NCBI GenBank assembly: GCA_016234485.1
Contig: JACRBL010000049.1
Coordinates: 17,095-81,094, forward strand
Length of the DNA: 64,000 nt
Reading direction: 5' to 3'
Source: Chloroflexota bacterium
Lineage (GTDB): Bacteria > Chloroflexota > Anaerolineae > Anaerolineales > Villigracilaceae
Part shown: positions 55,066-64,000 of the stretch, piece after piece
Numbering within the stretch: the first letter of the stretch is position 1
Layout: every line of letters starts with the position of its first letter
Notes under the pieces: generated by a model
What the model saw: only the letters and a program-made list of their open reading frames with translations
What the model was told of the DNA's origin: nothing
The model's database searches: none
Translations under genes and position numbers: made by a program

Positions 55066-55102
55066 CGATACTCGATATTCGATTATCGAATATCGAGTAT
55101 CG
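55066..55102. repeat. Perfect 18-bp-arm palindrome at the leuC stop
   Basis: The arms CGATACTCGATATTCGAT and ATCGAATATCGAGTATCG flank a single T. The leuC stop and its last codons (ILDIR) lie inside it. More CGATATTCGATA words lie at 55045-55065. Confidence 0.9.
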
Positions 55103-56492
55103 TGCGTGGGTCGGTGACCTTTCCATGGATGGCGGTCGCGGCGGCGGTGATGGGGCTTGCCAAAAATGTACGCGAGCCTTTGCCTTGTCGTCCTTCAAAA
55201 TTGCGGTTGCTGGTGGAGACGGCATATTGACCAACAGGCACTTCATCGCCATTCATAGCGATACAGAGTGAGCAGCCCGCTTCTCTCCATTCCGCGCCTG
55301 CTTCTTTGAAGATCGTGTCGAGACCTTCCTGCTCGGCTTGCTTCTTAACTTCCTGCGAGCCAGGGACGACCATGACGCGTGTGGACGGCGAAACTTTGCG
55401 GCCTTTCAACATCGACGCGGCCAGGCGCAGGTCGGAGATGCGCGAGTTGGTGCAACTGCCGATGAAGACCACGTCCACGTTTTGGCCGAGCAGGGACTGA
55501 CCAGGTTGGAGTCCCATGTAGGTCATGGCTTTTTCGAAGGCGGCTTTTTGCGAAGCGTCGCCGAACGATTCGGCGGTGGGGATGCGGTCGGTGATGCGCA
55601 TGCCCATGCCAGGGTTGGTGCCGTAGGTGATCATCGGTTCCAGCGCGGAGGCGTCGAGCGTGATGGACTTGTCGTAGGTCGCGCCCGCGTCGGAGGGGAG
55701 GGAACGCCACTTGGCGAGAGCCGCCTCCCAGTCTGCGCCGCGCGGGGCGAACTCGCGTCCCGCCAGATATTCGAAGGTCGCGTCGTCGGGAGCGATCATG
55801 CCCGCACGCGCGCCGCCCTCGATGGACATGTTGCAGACGGTCATGCGCTGTTCCATCGTCAGGGCGCGGATGGCGGAACCCGTGTACTCGAAGACGTGTC
55901 CCGTCCCGCCGCCGACGCCGATTTTGGCGATGAGCGCCAGGATGATGTCCTTGGCCGAGACGCCCGCCGCGAGCATCCCTTCGATGCGGACTTCGCAGGT
56001 CTTGGGTTTTTTCTGCAAGAGGCATTGCGTGGCGAGGACGTGTTCCACTTCGGATGTGCCGATGCCGAAGGCCAGCGCGCCGAACGCGCCGTGCGTGGCG
56101 GTGTGACTATCGCCGCAGACGATGGTCATGCCTGGCTGGGTGCGCCCGAGTTCGGGGCCGATCACGTGGACGATGCCGCGATGCGGACTGTCCATGCCGT
56201 GCAGGGTGAGACCGAATTCCGCGGCGTTGACTTCCATTTGCTTGATCTGCGCGGCGGCCAGCGCGTCCGCGATCGGGACGTTTGGCGGCGTGGTCGGGAT
56301 GGAGTGATCCATCGTGGCGAGGGTCTTTTCGGGGCGGCGGACTTTCAGTCCGCGCTGGCGCAGACCTGTGAAGGCCTGCGGCGAAGTGACCTCGTGGACG
56401 AGGTGCAGGTCAATGTAGAGGACGGCGGGGGAATCGGGGCGCTCGGCCACGATGTGCGAGTCCCAGATTTTAGAGAAGAGGGTTTTGGGCAT
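55083..56492 (-). CDS. leuC: 3-isopropylmalate dehydratase large subunit
   Basis: The 469-residue aconitase-family protein starts [20 protein letters not shown]. Cluster and active-site motifs are [35 protein letters not shown] and [10 protein letters not shown], whose cysteines bind the [4Fe-4S] cluster. With LeuD it isomerises 2- to 3-isopropylmalate. The C-terminal residues are coded by the palindrome at 55066-55102, so the last few residues may differ from relatives. Confidence 0.96.
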   Translation of the reverse strand: MPKTLFSKIWDSHIVAERPDSPAVLYIDLHLVHEVTSPQAFTGLRQRGLKVRRPEKTLATMDHSIPTTPPNVPIADALAAAQIKQMEVNAAEFGLTLHGMDSPHRGIVHVIGPELGRTQPGMTIVCGDSHTATHGAFGALAFGIGTSEVEHVLATQCLLQKKPKTCEVRIEGMLAAGVSAKDIILALIAKIGVGGGTGHVFEYTGSAIRALTMEQRMTVCNMSIEGGARAGMIAPDDATFEYLAGREFAPRGADWEAALAKWRSLPSDAGATYDKSITLDASALEPMITYGTNPGMGMRITDRIPTAESFGDASQKAAFEKAMTYMGLQPGQSLLGQNVDVVFIGSCTNSRISDLRLAASMLKGRKVSPSTRVMVVPGSQEVKKQAEQEGLDTIFKEAGAEWREAGCSLCIAMNGDEVPVGQYAVSTSNRNFEGRQGKGSRTFLASPITAAATAIHGKVTDPRTILDIR

Positions 56493-56544
56493 AATATTTT
56501 TTCAACCGCAAAGCACGCGAAGGGCGCGAAGAAAAACCTTTTAT

Positions 56545-56577
56545 AGACCTCACAGGTTTCCAAAACCTGTGAGGTCT
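56545..56577. repeat. Intergenic palindrome (AGACCTCACAGGTTT arms)
   Basis: Perfect 15-bp arms, AGACCTCACAGGTTT and AAACCTGTGAGGTCT, surround CCA. It lies between leuA and leuC and shares the CCTCACAGGT core with 40978-41010. Confidence 0.85.
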
Positions 56578-56584
56578 GGGTTGA

Positions 56585-58219
56585 TTATCCAAGCATGACT
56601 CCAAAATTATTCGCCACAGGCTGTGCGCCTTCGGTCTTGGCGATGATGAGTTTGTTGAGCGCGTTGATGTAGGCCTTCGCGCTCGCGACGATGATGTCGG
56701 TGTCCGCGCCGTGGCCGCCGAAGACGCGCGAGAAAACGCCTTCGGATTGCGCGTCCATTGTGTGCAGTCCGTTCTCGCTTTGGATGCGGACGGTCACTTC
56801 ACCCAGCGCGTCGATGCCTTCGGTGATGGCGTGGATATTGAACTCGAGCAATTTGCACGGCGTTCCGACGATCGCGTCAATGGCTTTGTAGGTCGCGTCC
56901 ACGGGTCCCGTGCCCATCGAAGCGAAGTTGTGGATGACGCGGTCGGGTCCGCGCAGACGGACGGTGGCGGTGGGCATCCCCAACGTGCCGCACGAGACCT
57001 GCAAACCTTCGAGATAGAAAACATCGCGCGGGCGATAGAACTCGTCGGCGATGATCGCTTCGAGATCCGCGTCGGCGATGACCTTCTTGCGGTCGGCCAA
57101 TTCCTTAAAGCGGGCAAAGGCAAGATCAAGTTCGGCCTCGTCGAGCGAGTGTCCCATTTCCGCCAGTCGGTTGCGAAGCGCGTGTCGTCCCGAATGTTTA
57201 CCCAGCACCAGTTTGGTCTGGTTCACGCCCACGTCTTCGGGACGCATGATCTCGTAAGTGGTCTGGTGCTTCAACATGCCGTCTTGATGAATGCCCGCCT
57301 CGTGCGCGAACGCGTTCGCGCCGACGATGGCCTTGTTTGGTTGGACGACCATGCCTGTGTAGTTACTCACCAGTTTGCTGACGCGCGCGATCTGCTTCGT
57401 TTCGATTCCCGTTTCGAGGCCGAAGATCGGATGGCGCGTCTTCAGCGTCATCACCACTTCCTCCAACGACGTGTTGCCGGCGCGTTCGCCGATGCCATTG
57501 ATGGTCACCTCGGCCTGACGCGCGCCCGCGCTGATTCCAGCCAGCGTGTTGGCGGTGGCGAGTCCCAGGTCATCATGGCAATGCACCGAAACCGTGATGC
57601 CCTCGTGCATGCCAGGCGTGTGCTTGATGATGCCGTCAATCAATTTGTAAAATTCATCGGGCGTGGTGTAGCCCACCGTGTCGGGGATGTTGAGCGTGGT
57701 CGCGCCCGACTTGATGGCCTCGCCCAAAACGACGTACAAAAATTCGGGCTCCGAGCGGCCCGCGTCTTCGGGGCTGAACTCCACGTCCGCGCACAACGTC
57801 CGCGCGTAGGCGACCATCTCGGAAACGCGTTGCACCACTTCCTCGGGATCCATCTTCAACTTGTGCTTCATGTGGATCGGCGATGTGGCAAGGAAGGTGT
57901 GGATGCGCGGCTTCTGTGCGCCCTGGATGGCTTCCCACGCCTTGTCAATGTCGGACTTATTCGCGCGCGCCAACCCAGTGATGACGGGAACCCTCGCCTC
58001 ATCCTGACCGCTGGCCGGATTGCCCACCTCAGCCGCGATCCTGCGGACGGCTTCCAGATCGTCGGGCGAAGCGGCCGGGAATCCCGCCTCGATGATGTCC
58101 ACGCCCATGCGCGCCAACGACCGCGCTACTTCCAGCTTCTCGGCGGATGTCATCGTCGCGCCAGGCGATTGCTCGCCGTCGCGCAAAGTTGTGTCGAAAA
58201 TTTTGACGTAATTGCTCAT
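56585..58219 (-). CDS. leuA: 2-isopropylmalate synthase
   Basis: ATG 58219 has GGAG seven bases upstream and gives [20 protein letters not shown]. The 544-residue protein has the HMGL-like barrel with [18 protein letters not shown] (metal-binding His) and a C-terminal regulatory domain that binds leucine (about 400-530), with [18 protein letters not shown] in the linker. It makes the first committed step of leucine synthesis. Confidence 0.96.
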   Translation of the reverse strand: MSNYVKIFDTTLRDGEQSPGATMTSAEKLEVARSLARMGVDIIEAGFPAASPDDLEAVRRIAAEVGNPASGQDEARVPVITGLARANKSDIDKAWEAIQGAQKPRIHTFLATSPIHMKHKLKMDPEEVVQRVSEMVAYARTLCADVEFSPEDAGRSEPEFLYVVLGEAIKSGATTLNIPDTVGYTTPDEFYKLIDGIIKHTPGMHEGITVSVHCHDDLGLATANTLAGISAGARQAEVTINGIGERAGNTSLEEVVMTLKTRHPIFGLETGIETKQIARVSKLVSNYTGMVVQPNKAIVGANAFAHEAGIHQDGMLKHQTTYEIMRPEDVGVNQTKLVLGKHSGRHALRNRLAEMGHSLDEAELDLAFARFKELADRKKVIADADLEAIIADEFYRPRDVFYLEGLQVSCGTLGMPTATVRLRGPDRVIHNFASMGTGPVDATYKAIDAIVGTPCKLLEFNIHAITEGIDALGEVTVRIQSENGLHTMDAQSEGVFSRVFGGHGADTDIIVASAKAYINALNKLIIAKTEGAQPVANNFGVMLG

Positions 58220-58228
58220 GTAGGTCTC

Positions 58229-58320
58229 CAGTAGGTTGGTAGATTGGTAGGTTGGTAAATTGGTGATAGACAATCTACTAATTTACCAATTTACCGATTC
58301 GCAATTTACCGATGCCCAAT
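58229..58320. repeat. TTGGTAAATTGG palindromic repeat between ilvC and leuA
   Basis: GGTTGGTAGATTGGTAGGTT with GGTAAATTGG is mirrored by CCAATTTACC and CAATTTACCGATGCCCAATT. Same style as 54336-54434. Confidence 0.75.
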
Positions 58321-59373
58321 TTACTTCTTCCAATTCTCCGGCCTCAACGACCTCACCGCCGCGCCCGCCTGCCACATTTCGGAATCACGGAAATAGCCGA
58401 GTTCCTTTTCGAGTTGTTCGCGATAATCTGCGCGGCTGTTGGTTTCGAGCGTGATGCGGGCTTCGTTGCCTGTCTTGACCGACTCGTACAGGTCATCGAA
58501 CACGGGCGCGACCGCGTCGCGAAAACGCGCGTGCCAGTCCAATGCGCCGCGTTGGGCGGTGGTGGAGCAGTTGGCGTACATGAAGTCCATGCCGTTCTCG
58601 CCGACGAGACGGATGAGCGACTGCGTGAGTTCTTCCACGGTTTCGTTGAAGGCCTCGGAGGGGGAGTGACCGTTCTGCCGCAACACGTTGTACTGCGCTT
58701 CCATCACGCCCGAGAGCGCGCCGATCAAAATGCCGCGCTCGCCCGTCAGGTCGCTGTAAACTTCGTTTTTGAACGTGGTCGGGAAGAGGTAGCCCGCGCC
58801 GATGGCGATGCCGAGCGCAATGGCGCGTTCGTCCGCCTTGCCAGTGAAATCCTGATGCACCGCGTAACTGGCGTTGATTCCACTGCCCGCCAAAAAGTTG
58901 CGACGCACGCTCGTCCCCGATCCCTTCGGCGCGACCAGAGCCACGTCCACATTCGGCGGTGGGACGACTCCTGTGTCATCCTTAAACGTGACCGAGAAGC
59001 CGTGCGAGAAGTAGAGCATGTCGCCCTCGTTCAGGCACTCGATGATCTTCGGCCATTGCGAGCGCTGACCCGCGTCCGAGAGCAGGTATTGGATGACCGT
59101 GCCGCGCTCGGCGGCCTCTTCGATGGAGAAAAGCGTCTTGCCCGGCTCCCAGCCATCCGCGACGGCGCGATCCCAGTTCTTCGTCCCCGCCCGCTGACCG
59201 ACGATGACGTTGATGCCGTTCTCGCGCATGTTCATCGCCTGCGCAGGTCCCTGCACGCCGTAGCCGATCACCGCCACGACTTCGTTCTTCAACACTTCAC
59301 GCGCCTTCTCAAGCGAAAATTCCTCGCGGGTGACGACATCCTCTTCCACGCCGCCGAAATTGATTTTTGCCAT
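58321..59373 (-). CDS. ilvC: Ketol-acid reductoisomerase
   Basis: The 350-residue class I protein has the nucleotide motif VAVIGYGVQGPAQAMNMRENG (GxGxxGxxxA), the catalytic segment VVPPPNVDVALVAPKGSG, and two metal-binding acidic regions in DLTGERGILIGALSGVMEA. It catalyses isomerisation and reduction of acetolactate and acetohydroxybutyrate. GGAG is present before ATG 59373. A degenerate palindromic element separates it from ilvN. Confidence 0.95.
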   Translation of the reverse strand: MAKINFGGVEEDVVTREEFSLEKAREVLKNEVVAVIGYGVQGPAQAMNMRENGINVIVGQRAGTKNWDRAVADGWEPGKTLFSIEEAAERGTVIQYLLSDAGQRSQWPKIIECLNEGDMLYFSHGFSVTFKDDTGVVPPPNVDVALVAPKGSGTSVRRNFLAGSGINASYAVHQDFTGKADERAIALGIAIGAGYLFPTTFKNEVYSDLTGERGILIGALSGVMEAQYNVLRQNGHSPSEAFNETVEELTQSLIRLVGENGMDFMYANCSTTAQRGALDWHARFRDAVAPVFDDLYESVKTGNEARITLETNSRADYREQLEKELGYFRDSEMWQAGAAVRSLRPENWKK

Positions 59374-59393
59374 AATCAGTTCTCCTTTTTGTT

Positions 59394-59485
59394 GTCATTG
59401 CGAGCGAAGCGAAGCAACCTCCTCGCACATGACAGTATTATTTGATCCTAGGGGATTGCTTCAGGCTGTCGCCCTCGCAGAGACG
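59394..59485. repeat. CGTCATTGCGAGGAG-type palindromic element, copy B (degenerate)
   Basis: TGTCATTGCGAGCGAAGCGA at one end, GGGGATTGCTTCAGGC in the middle and GCCCTCGCAGAGACGATGG at the other keep the layout of copies A and C with changes. It lies between ilvC and ilvN. Confidence 0.7.
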
Positions 59486-59492
59486 ATGGAGG

Positions 59493-60047
59493 TTACAACG
59501 CCAACTCCGCGACCTCATACTCGTTCAAACGATTCGCGCTCATCGGGATGCGGCGCACGCCGTCGTTGACGCCGCGCGTCATCGAGACCTGTCCCGTCCG
59601 CACCATTTCCACGATGCCGATGGGACGAAGCAACTCGATCATGCCTTCGATCTTGTCCTCGGTGCCGGTGATCTCCACGATGACCGAGTCCACCGCCACG
59701 TCCACGATGTGGGCGCGGAAGATCTCGGCCAGGTTGTTGACCTCGGCGCGCTTCTCGGGCGCGACCATCACTTTGATCAGCGCCAGGTCGCGCGTCACCG
59801 AAGGCTGGTGCGTCACGTCCTGCACGTCAATCACGTTGACCAGTTTGTACAAGTTGGCTTCGATCTTGTGCGCGTCCACGTCGCCATTGGGACAGCCCAC
59901 CACCACGGTCATGCGCGAGACCTCGGGTTTTTCCGTTCGTCCCACCGCGAGGGACTCAATGTTGAAATTGCGGCGGCGAAACAGCGAAGCCACGCGGTTC
60001 AACACGCCCGGTTTGTTTTCTACTAATGCGATGAAGGTGTAGTTCAT
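59493..60047 (-). CDS. ilvN: Acetolactate synthase small regulatory subunit
   Basis: ATG 60047 gives MNYTFIALVENKPGVLNRVA, the ACT-domain start of IlvN/IlvH, and a normal 184-residue protein. The frame is open much further upstream (to 60722), but that part overlaps ilvB and the repeat and is not coding. The ACT domain binds valine for feedback control of IlvB. Confidence 0.94.
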   Translation of the reverse strand: MNYTFIALVENKPGVLNRVASLFRRRNFNIESLAVGRTEKPEVSRMTVVVGCPNGDVDAHKIEANLYKLVNVIDVQDVTHQPSVTRDLALIKVMVAPEKRAEVNNLAEIFRAHIVDVAVDSVIVEITGTEDKIEGMIELLRPIGIVEMVRTGQVSMTRGVNDGVRRIPMSANRLNEYEVAELAL

Positions 60048-60060
60048 TCTTTTCTCCTTT

Positions 60061-60144
60061 GTCATTGCGAGGAGCGCAGCGACGAAGCAATCTCCTGTTA
60101 CGAGGGGATTGCTTCGGGCGGGAGAGCGCCGCCCTCGCAATGAC
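60061..60144. repeat. CGTCATTGCGAGGAG-type palindromic element, copy C
   Basis: GTCATTGCGAGGAGCGCAGC, GACGAAGCAATC and GGATTGCTTCGGGCGG end in CCCTCGCAATGAC. It fills the gap between ilvN and ilvB. Confidence 0.85.
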
Positions 60145-60154
60145 GAAACAACTC

Positions 60155-61840
60155 TTACGCTCTCACAGGTCTCTGCAACATCTGATCCAACGCCGCGCCG
60201 GCAGGCACCATCGGATAGACCGCGTCTTCCTTTTCCACGCGGAACTCCAGCACGGCGGAGCCATCCACCGCGCGCGCCCAGGCGATGGCCTTGTCCACCT
60301 CGGCGCGGGCGCTGACGCGGCGGCCAGGAATGCCGTGCGCGTCGGCGATCTTGATGAAGTCGGGCGCTGTCATGTGGACGCCCGAGTAGCGTTTGTCGAA
60401 GAAGAACTCCTGCCACTGACGCACCATGCCGAGGAAGTTGTTGTTCATAATGGCGATCTTCACGTTCGCGCCTTCCTGTATCACCGTAGCCAGTTCGGCC
60501 TGCGTCATCTGGAATCCGCCGTCGCCCGCCACCACCCAGATCTCCTCGTCCTTGTGCGCGAACCACGCGCCCAGGGCGGCGGGCAGACCAAAGCCCATCG
60601 TCCCCGCGCCGCCCGAAGACAGCCAGCGATTCGGTTTTTCGAGCGCATAATATTGCGCCGTCCACATCTGGTGTTGACCGACGTCCGTCGCGACGATGGC
60701 GTTTCCGCCCGTGGCCTTCCAAATGTCCGCGATGAGATGCGCCACGTAAAGTTTGTCATCGTTCGCCCAATTCATGATCGAGCGCGCGTCCGCTTCGGCT
60801 TTCCACTCGGCGATGGCGTGCAACCATTCCTCATGGTCATGTTCGTCCACCATCGGGATCAGGTCGTTCAGCACGGTTTTCAAATCGCCGATCAGAGGCA
60901 CATCCACCGCCACGTTCTTGTGGACTTCGGACGGGTCAATCTCGATGTGAATTTTCTTCGCCCGCGGCGCGTACGTCTTGAGCGTGCCCGTCACGCGGTC
61001 ATCGAAGCGCATGCCAAAGGCCAGGATCAGGTCCGAGTTTTGGATCGCCAGGTTGGTGTGGACTTCGCCGTGCATGCCCATCATGCCGAGCGCCAGCGGA
61101 TGCGAGGCAGGGAACGCGCCCAGCCCGAGTAACGTGCTAGCCACGGGCGTCTGCGTCTTGACCGCGAAGTGCATCAGCGCCTCTTCCGCGCCCGACATCA
61201 ACACGCCATGTCCGCACAAAATGATCGGCTTCTGCGCGCGCTCGATCAAATGGACGGCGCGCTCCAACGCGTCCGCGGAGGCGTGATCCATCGGCTGATA
61301 GCCAGGCAGTTTCACGTTTTCGGGATAGACGAACTCCGCCTGCTCCACCTGCGCGTTCTTGCAGATGTCAATCAGAACGGGGCCAGGCCGTCCACTGCGG
61401 GCGATGTAAAAGGCCTCGCGCACCACCTCGGCGATCTCGTCGGCACGCGTCACGAGGTAATTATGTTTCGTGATCGGCAAGGTGATGCCCGTTACGTCAG
61501 TTTCCTGAAAGGCGTCGCCGCCGATCAAGTGCGCGGCAACCTGTCCCGTTACAAAAATCACGGGGACAGAATCCATCATCGCGGTGGCAATGCCCGTCAC
61601 GAGATTCGTCGCGCCCGGTCCCGATGTCGCCATCGCCATGCCCACTTTACTCGAGGCGCGCGCGTATCCGTCCGCCATGTGCGCCGCGCCCTGTTCATGG
61701 CGCACCAGCACGTGATGGATCGGGTAGTTCAGCATGGCGTCGTAGATCGGCATGTTCGCGCCGCCCGGATACCCGAACACCACCTCCACGCCCTCGCGCA
61801 CCACGCACTCCCACAAAATCTCTGCTCCTGTTTTTTTCAT
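60155..61840 (-). CDS. ilvB: Acetolactate synthase large catalytic subunit
   Basis: ATG 61840 has GGAGAAGAG upstream and gives [20 protein letters not shown]. The 561-residue ThDP enzyme has the catalytic Glu in [19 protein letters not shown], the FAD/quinone-like middle domain and the ThDP motif [16 protein letters not shown] ... NNNFLG. It condenses two pyruvates, or pyruvate and oxobutyrate. Its partner ilvN is directly downstream. Confidence 0.96.
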   Translation of the reverse strand: MKKTGAEILWECVVREGVEVVFGYPGGANMPIYDAMLNYPIHHVLVRHEQGAAHMADGYARASSKVGMAMATSGPGATNLVTGIATAMMDSVPVIFVTGQVAAHLIGGDAFQETDVTGITLPITKHNYLVTRADEIAEVVREAFYIARSGRPGPVLIDICKNAQVEQAEFVYPENVKLPGYQPMDHASADALERAVHLIERAQKPIILCGHGVLMSGAEEALMHFAVKTQTPVASTLLGLGAFPASHPLALGMMGMHGEVHTNLAIQNSDLILAFGMRFDDRVTGTLKTYAPRAKKIHIEIDPSEVHKNVAVDVPLIGDLKTVLNDLIPMVDEHDHEEWLHAIAEWKAEADARSIMNWANDDKLYVAHLIADIWKATGGNAIVATDVGQHQMWTAQYYALEKPNRWLSSGGAGTMGFGLPAALGAWFAHKDEEIWVVAGDGGFQMTQAELATVIQEGANVKIAIMNNNFLGMVRQWQEFFFDKRYSGVHMTAPDFIKIADAHGIPGRRVSARAEVDKAIAWARAVDGSAVLEFRVEKEDAVYPMVPAGAALDQMLQRPVRA

Positions 61841-61911
61841 TCTCTTCTCCTTTGGATCTGTGCAAAAACAACTTCCCATTTTCAAAGTTCGCGAGCAGTT
61901 GCACTGCGAGC

Positions 61912-61934
61912 CGTCAGCAGTCCAACTGCTGACG
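61912..61934. repeat. Palindrome between ilvD and ilvB
   Basis: CGTCAGCAGT and ACTGCTGACG are perfect 10-bp arms around CCA. No T-run follows in the direction of transcription, so it is probably a processing or stability hairpin. The rest of the 123-bp gap has TGTGCAAAAA/TTTTTGCAC repeats. Confidence 0.65.
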
Positions 61935-61963
61935 AAACACGAAACTTATTTTTGCACGAGTAC

Positions 61964-63631
61964 TTATGATTGCAACACCGCGCCCGTATCCGCGCTGGTT
62001 ACGAAATGTGAATAACGCCTGAGCCACTTGCTTTGGATATTCAACTGGAACGGAGTCAGCGCCGCCAGCCGACTCTTCATCTCCGCCTCGCTCAATCGGA
62101 CCTCGAGGCGGCGCGCGGCCAAATCAATCTCGATCACGTCCCCGGGCCTCAGCGCGGCGATCGGACCTCCCGCGGCCGCCTCCGGCGAGATGTGACCGAT
62201 GCACGCGCCGCGCGTCCCGCCGCTGAATCGCCCGTCGGTGATCAGCGCCACCTTGTCGCCCAGTCCCTGCCCCATGATGGCGGAGGTGGGGGAGAGCATC
62301 TCCTGCATCCCCGGCCCGCCCTTCGGCCCCTCGTAGCGGACGACGACCACGTCCCCCGCCTTGACCTCGTTCGCGAGAATCCCCGCCAACGCCGCGTCCT
62401 GCGACTCGTAGATGCGCGCCGGCCCGCTGAACTTCATCATGCTCGCGCTCACGCCGCCGACCTTAACCACCGCGCCTTTCGGGGCGAGATTGCCAAACAG
62501 GATGGACAAACCACCGCGCCTGGAATGTGCATTTTCGTAGCGACGAATCACCTCGTCATCTTGAATCTCGCAACCTTGAATCGATTCCCCCAACGTTGTG
62601 CCGCTCACCGTGGGACGCTCCATGTGCAACATACTCGTGCCGCGCTGCACTTCGTTCAAAATGGCGGGAATGCCTCCCGCGCGATGAACATCTTCCATGT
62701 GCCATTTGCCCGCCGGCGACACTTTGCAAATGTGCGGCGCTTTATCGGCGACTGAATTAATTCGATCCAGCGGATAATCCACGCCCGCTTCGTTCGCCAG
62801 CGCCAGCGTGTGCAACACCGTGTTCGACGAGCCGCCCATCGCCATGTCCAGCGCGAAGGCGTCGTCAATCGCGTCGGCAGTCACGATGTCGCGCGGCTTG
62901 AGGTCGCGTTCGATCAGCGTCATAATCTGCGCCGCGGCCTTCTTTGCCAGCGCTTCACGTTCAGGGGTCTTCGCCAGCGCTGAGCCGTTGAACGGCAATG
63001 CCAGCCCGATCACTTCCATCAGGCAGTTCATCGAATTGGCCGTGAACATGCCCGAACACGAGCCGCACGAGGGACAGGCAAATTTTTCCAAAATGGATAA
63101 TCGCTTCTCGTCAATCTTCCCCGCTGAAAATGCCCCCACGCCTTCAAATACCGAGATCAAATCAATCGCTTCGCCGTCGGGAGTCTTGCCCGCGGCCATC
63201 GGCCCGCCAGAGACGAAGATGGTCGGGATGTTCACGCGCATGGCGGCCAACAACATGCCCGGCACGATCTTGTCGCAGTTGGGGATGCAGACCATCGCGT
63301 CGAAACGGTGCGCCTCGATCATCGTCTCGACGCAGTCCGCGATCAGTTCACGCGAAGGAAGCGAGTACTTCATCCCCATGTGGCCCATCGCGATGCCATC
63401 GTCCACGCCGATGGTGTTGAACTCAAACGGCGCTCCGCCCGCGGCGCGCACTGCGTCTTTCACCAGTTTGCCGAACTCCTGCAAATGGACGTGGCCCGGC
63501 ACAACGTCAATGTATGAATTAACGATCGCAACGAACGGTTTCTCAAAGTCGGTTTCCTGTACCCCCGTGGCGCGCAACAGCGCGCGATGCGGCGCTTTGT
63601 CGTATCCTTTCTTGACGGTGTCAGATCTCAT
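61964..63631 (-). CDS. ilvD: Dihydroxy-acid dehydratase
   Basis: ATG 63631 gives [20 protein letters not shown], the IlvD start, and 555 residues. The Fe-S cysteines are in [12 protein letters not shown] and [17 protein letters not shown], with [19 protein letters not shown] near the end. It dehydrates dihydroxy acids to the keto acids of Val and Ile. It is the first structural gene after the attenuator. Confidence 0.96.
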   Translation of the reverse strand: MRSDTVKKGYDKAPHRALLRATGVQETDFEKPFVAIVNSYIDVVPGHVHLQEFGKLVKDAVRAAGGAPFEFNTIGVDDGIAMGHMGMKYSLPSRELIADCVETMIEAHRFDAMVCIPNCDKIVPGMLLAAMRVNIPTIFVSGGPMAAGKTPDGEAIDLISVFEGVGAFSAGKIDEKRLSILEKFACPSCGSCSGMFTANSMNCLMEVIGLALPFNGSALAKTPEREALAKKAAAQIMTLIERDLKPRDIVTADAIDDAFALDMAMGGSSNTVLHTLALANEAGVDYPLDRINSVADKAPHICKVSPAGKWHMEDVHRAGGIPAILNEVQRGTSMLHMERPTVSGTTLGESIQGCEIQDDEVIRRYENAHSRRGGLSILFGNLAPKGAVVKVGGVSASMMKFSGPARIYESQDAALAGILANEVKAGDVVVVRYEGPKGGPGMQEMLSPTSAIMGQGLGDKVALITDGRFSGGTRGACIGHISPEAAAGGPIAALRPGDVIEIDLAARRLEVRLSEAEMKSRLAALTPFQLNIQSKWLRRYSHFVTSADTGAVLQS

Positions 63632-63692
63632 GCGGCTCCTTTGTTGCTCCCTCTCCATGACGAAGTCATGGGGAGGCCGGGGGTGGGGTAAC

Positions 63693-63724
63693 AAAAAAGC
63701 CGCTCCGACGTGGTCGGAGCGGCT
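63693..63724 (-). terminator. Attenuator-like intrinsic terminator upstream of ilvD
   Basis: On the - strand AGCCGCTCCGAC pairs with GTCGGAGCGGCT around a CAC loop, followed by six Ts. It lies between the leader-like region and ilvD, so it would stop transcripts before the operon. Confidence 0.85.
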
Positions 63725-63751
63725 CTGTGTTTCCAGATTTGGTGTGCGAGT

Positions 63752-63854
63752 TTATTTTGCTCTCACCGTTGCCAGTCCAACCACAAACAGGTCCTTAATA
63801 ATAAGGACCGCAAGAAGGACGACAATAACGGAGAGGGAGAAAATTGGATTCATA
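63752..63854 (-). promoter_or_regulatory. Branched-chain-rich leader region (possible attenuation leader peptide)
   Basis: On the - strand ATG 63854 starts MNPIF; one base later in phase the DNA encodes SLSVIVVLLAVLIIKDLFVV and GLATVRAK to a TAA at 63752-63754. Seventeen of 33 residues would be Val, Ile or Leu if one A were removed from an A5 run (63840-63844). As written, the ATG frame goes to a stop after 19 residues. It is directly upstream of a terminator and ilvD. Confidence 0.55.
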
Positions 63855-63907
63855 CTGGCTCTAAGTAGTCAGTCGAAATAGATTATAAGGCATGATACAC
63901 TTTCGTC

Positions 63908-64000
63908 ATGAGAACCGTATACCAACTCAAGCCAAAAGAGTTAGCCGAAATAGAAAAAGCCATTCGGCAAGACAAACGAGCAGAAGTCAAACAGCGTGCA
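63908..64000 (+). CDS. IS630-family transposase, N-terminal part (cut by window edge)
   Basis: ATG 63908 opens MRTVYQLKPKELAEIEKAIR and QDKRAEVKQRA to the window end. This is the N-terminal start of the HTH part of IS630-type transposases (YQLKPxELAEIExAI ... RAEVxQRA). The catalytic DDE part would lie outside the window. No terminal inverted repeat could be fixed in the 50 bp upstream. Confidence 0.65.
   Translation, partial: MRTVYQLKPKELAEIEKAIRQDKRAEVKQRA

Noticed and set aside
56711-58234. A 507-codon + strand frame antisense to leuA
   Set aside because: It is a mirror frame of a high-GC gene. The protein has no family motif, while the - strand frame is plainly LeuA. The same applies to + frames at 55338-56546, 58312-59445, 60059-61132 and 62808-63881.
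59493-60722. A 409-residue ilvN product starting at 60722
   Set aside because: The first 225 codons overlap ilvB antisense to no known domain and a repeat. The ACT protein starts normally at 60047.

Overview
The window looks like a chromosomal segment of an uncultured Chloroflexota bacterium, probably Anaerolineae. This is inferred from gene content: large proline/threonine-linker secreted proteins, MalT-like LuxR regulators, many beta-lactamase-fold serine hydrolases, an IS630-type transposase and dispersed intergenic palindromes. No rRNA, tRNA, CRISPR array or prophage module was seen.

Region 1 (1-12257, + strand) is an electron-transfer locus. It holds three paralogous exported multiheme c-type cytochromes (the first cut by the window edge), a decayed stub of a fourth, a RatA/COQ10-like START protein, and a membrane-anchored monoheme peptide. 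Next is a 1658-residue protein that joins a lytic-transglycosylase-like domain, a long P/T-rich linker, a complete subtilisin domain and a multiheme cytochrome tail. It ends with a nine-heme, Tat-exported ferredoxin and NrfD set that resembles a quinone/cytochrome oxidoreductase of the Nrf/Hmc/Qrc type. About 35 CXXCH motifs are present in 12 kb. Together they suggest electron transfer from quinone to extracytoplasmic or extracellular carriers.

Region 2 (12265-20572) is a signalling cluster. It contains two NarL/FixJ response regulators, a MalT-like ATPase regulator, a GAF-containing histidine kinase followed by two stand-alone receiver proteins, and an HD-GYP c-di-GMP phosphodiesterase. A broken ComM/YifB C-terminal fragment lies inside it.

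Region 3 (20693-38082) is an accessory run of membrane and secreted enzymes. It includes a NapH-like polyferredoxin, DUF998, amidohydrolase and RDD proteins, four beta-lactamase-fold serine hydrolases, two alpha/beta hydrolases, an aminoglycoside-phosphotransferase-like kinase, a GNAT enzyme, an HEGGH membrane metalloprotease-like protein, a CPBP protease and a methyltransferase. A 68-bp element whose 30-bp core is 28/30 identical in every pair lies upstream of three genes (HD-GYP, polyferredoxin, alpha/beta hydrolase), so they may share a regulator.

Region 4 (38345-41065) is a zone of gene decay: a second ComM fragment, a GH38-like pseudogene with a stop and frameshifts, and a GH4 N-terminal stub around one intact small gene. 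Region 5 (41077-50478) is a sugar-catabolism locus. A divergent TetR gene and a 21-bp palindrome overlapping a strong promoter control a class II aldolase, class III aminotransferase, MFS transporter, FGGY kinase, GH31 and GH1 operon. The GH31 gene carries a 123-bp palindromic repeat inserted in frame.

Region 6 (50643-63854, - strand) is a full branched-chain amino acid operon transcribed ilvD-ilvB-ilvN-ilvC-leuA-leuC-leuD-cimA-leuB-ilvE. It has both isopropylmalate and citramalate synthase routes. It is preceded by an attenuator-like terminator and a Val/Ile/Leu-rich leader, and its gaps are filled by repeated palindromic elements. An IS630-family transposase begins at the right edge.
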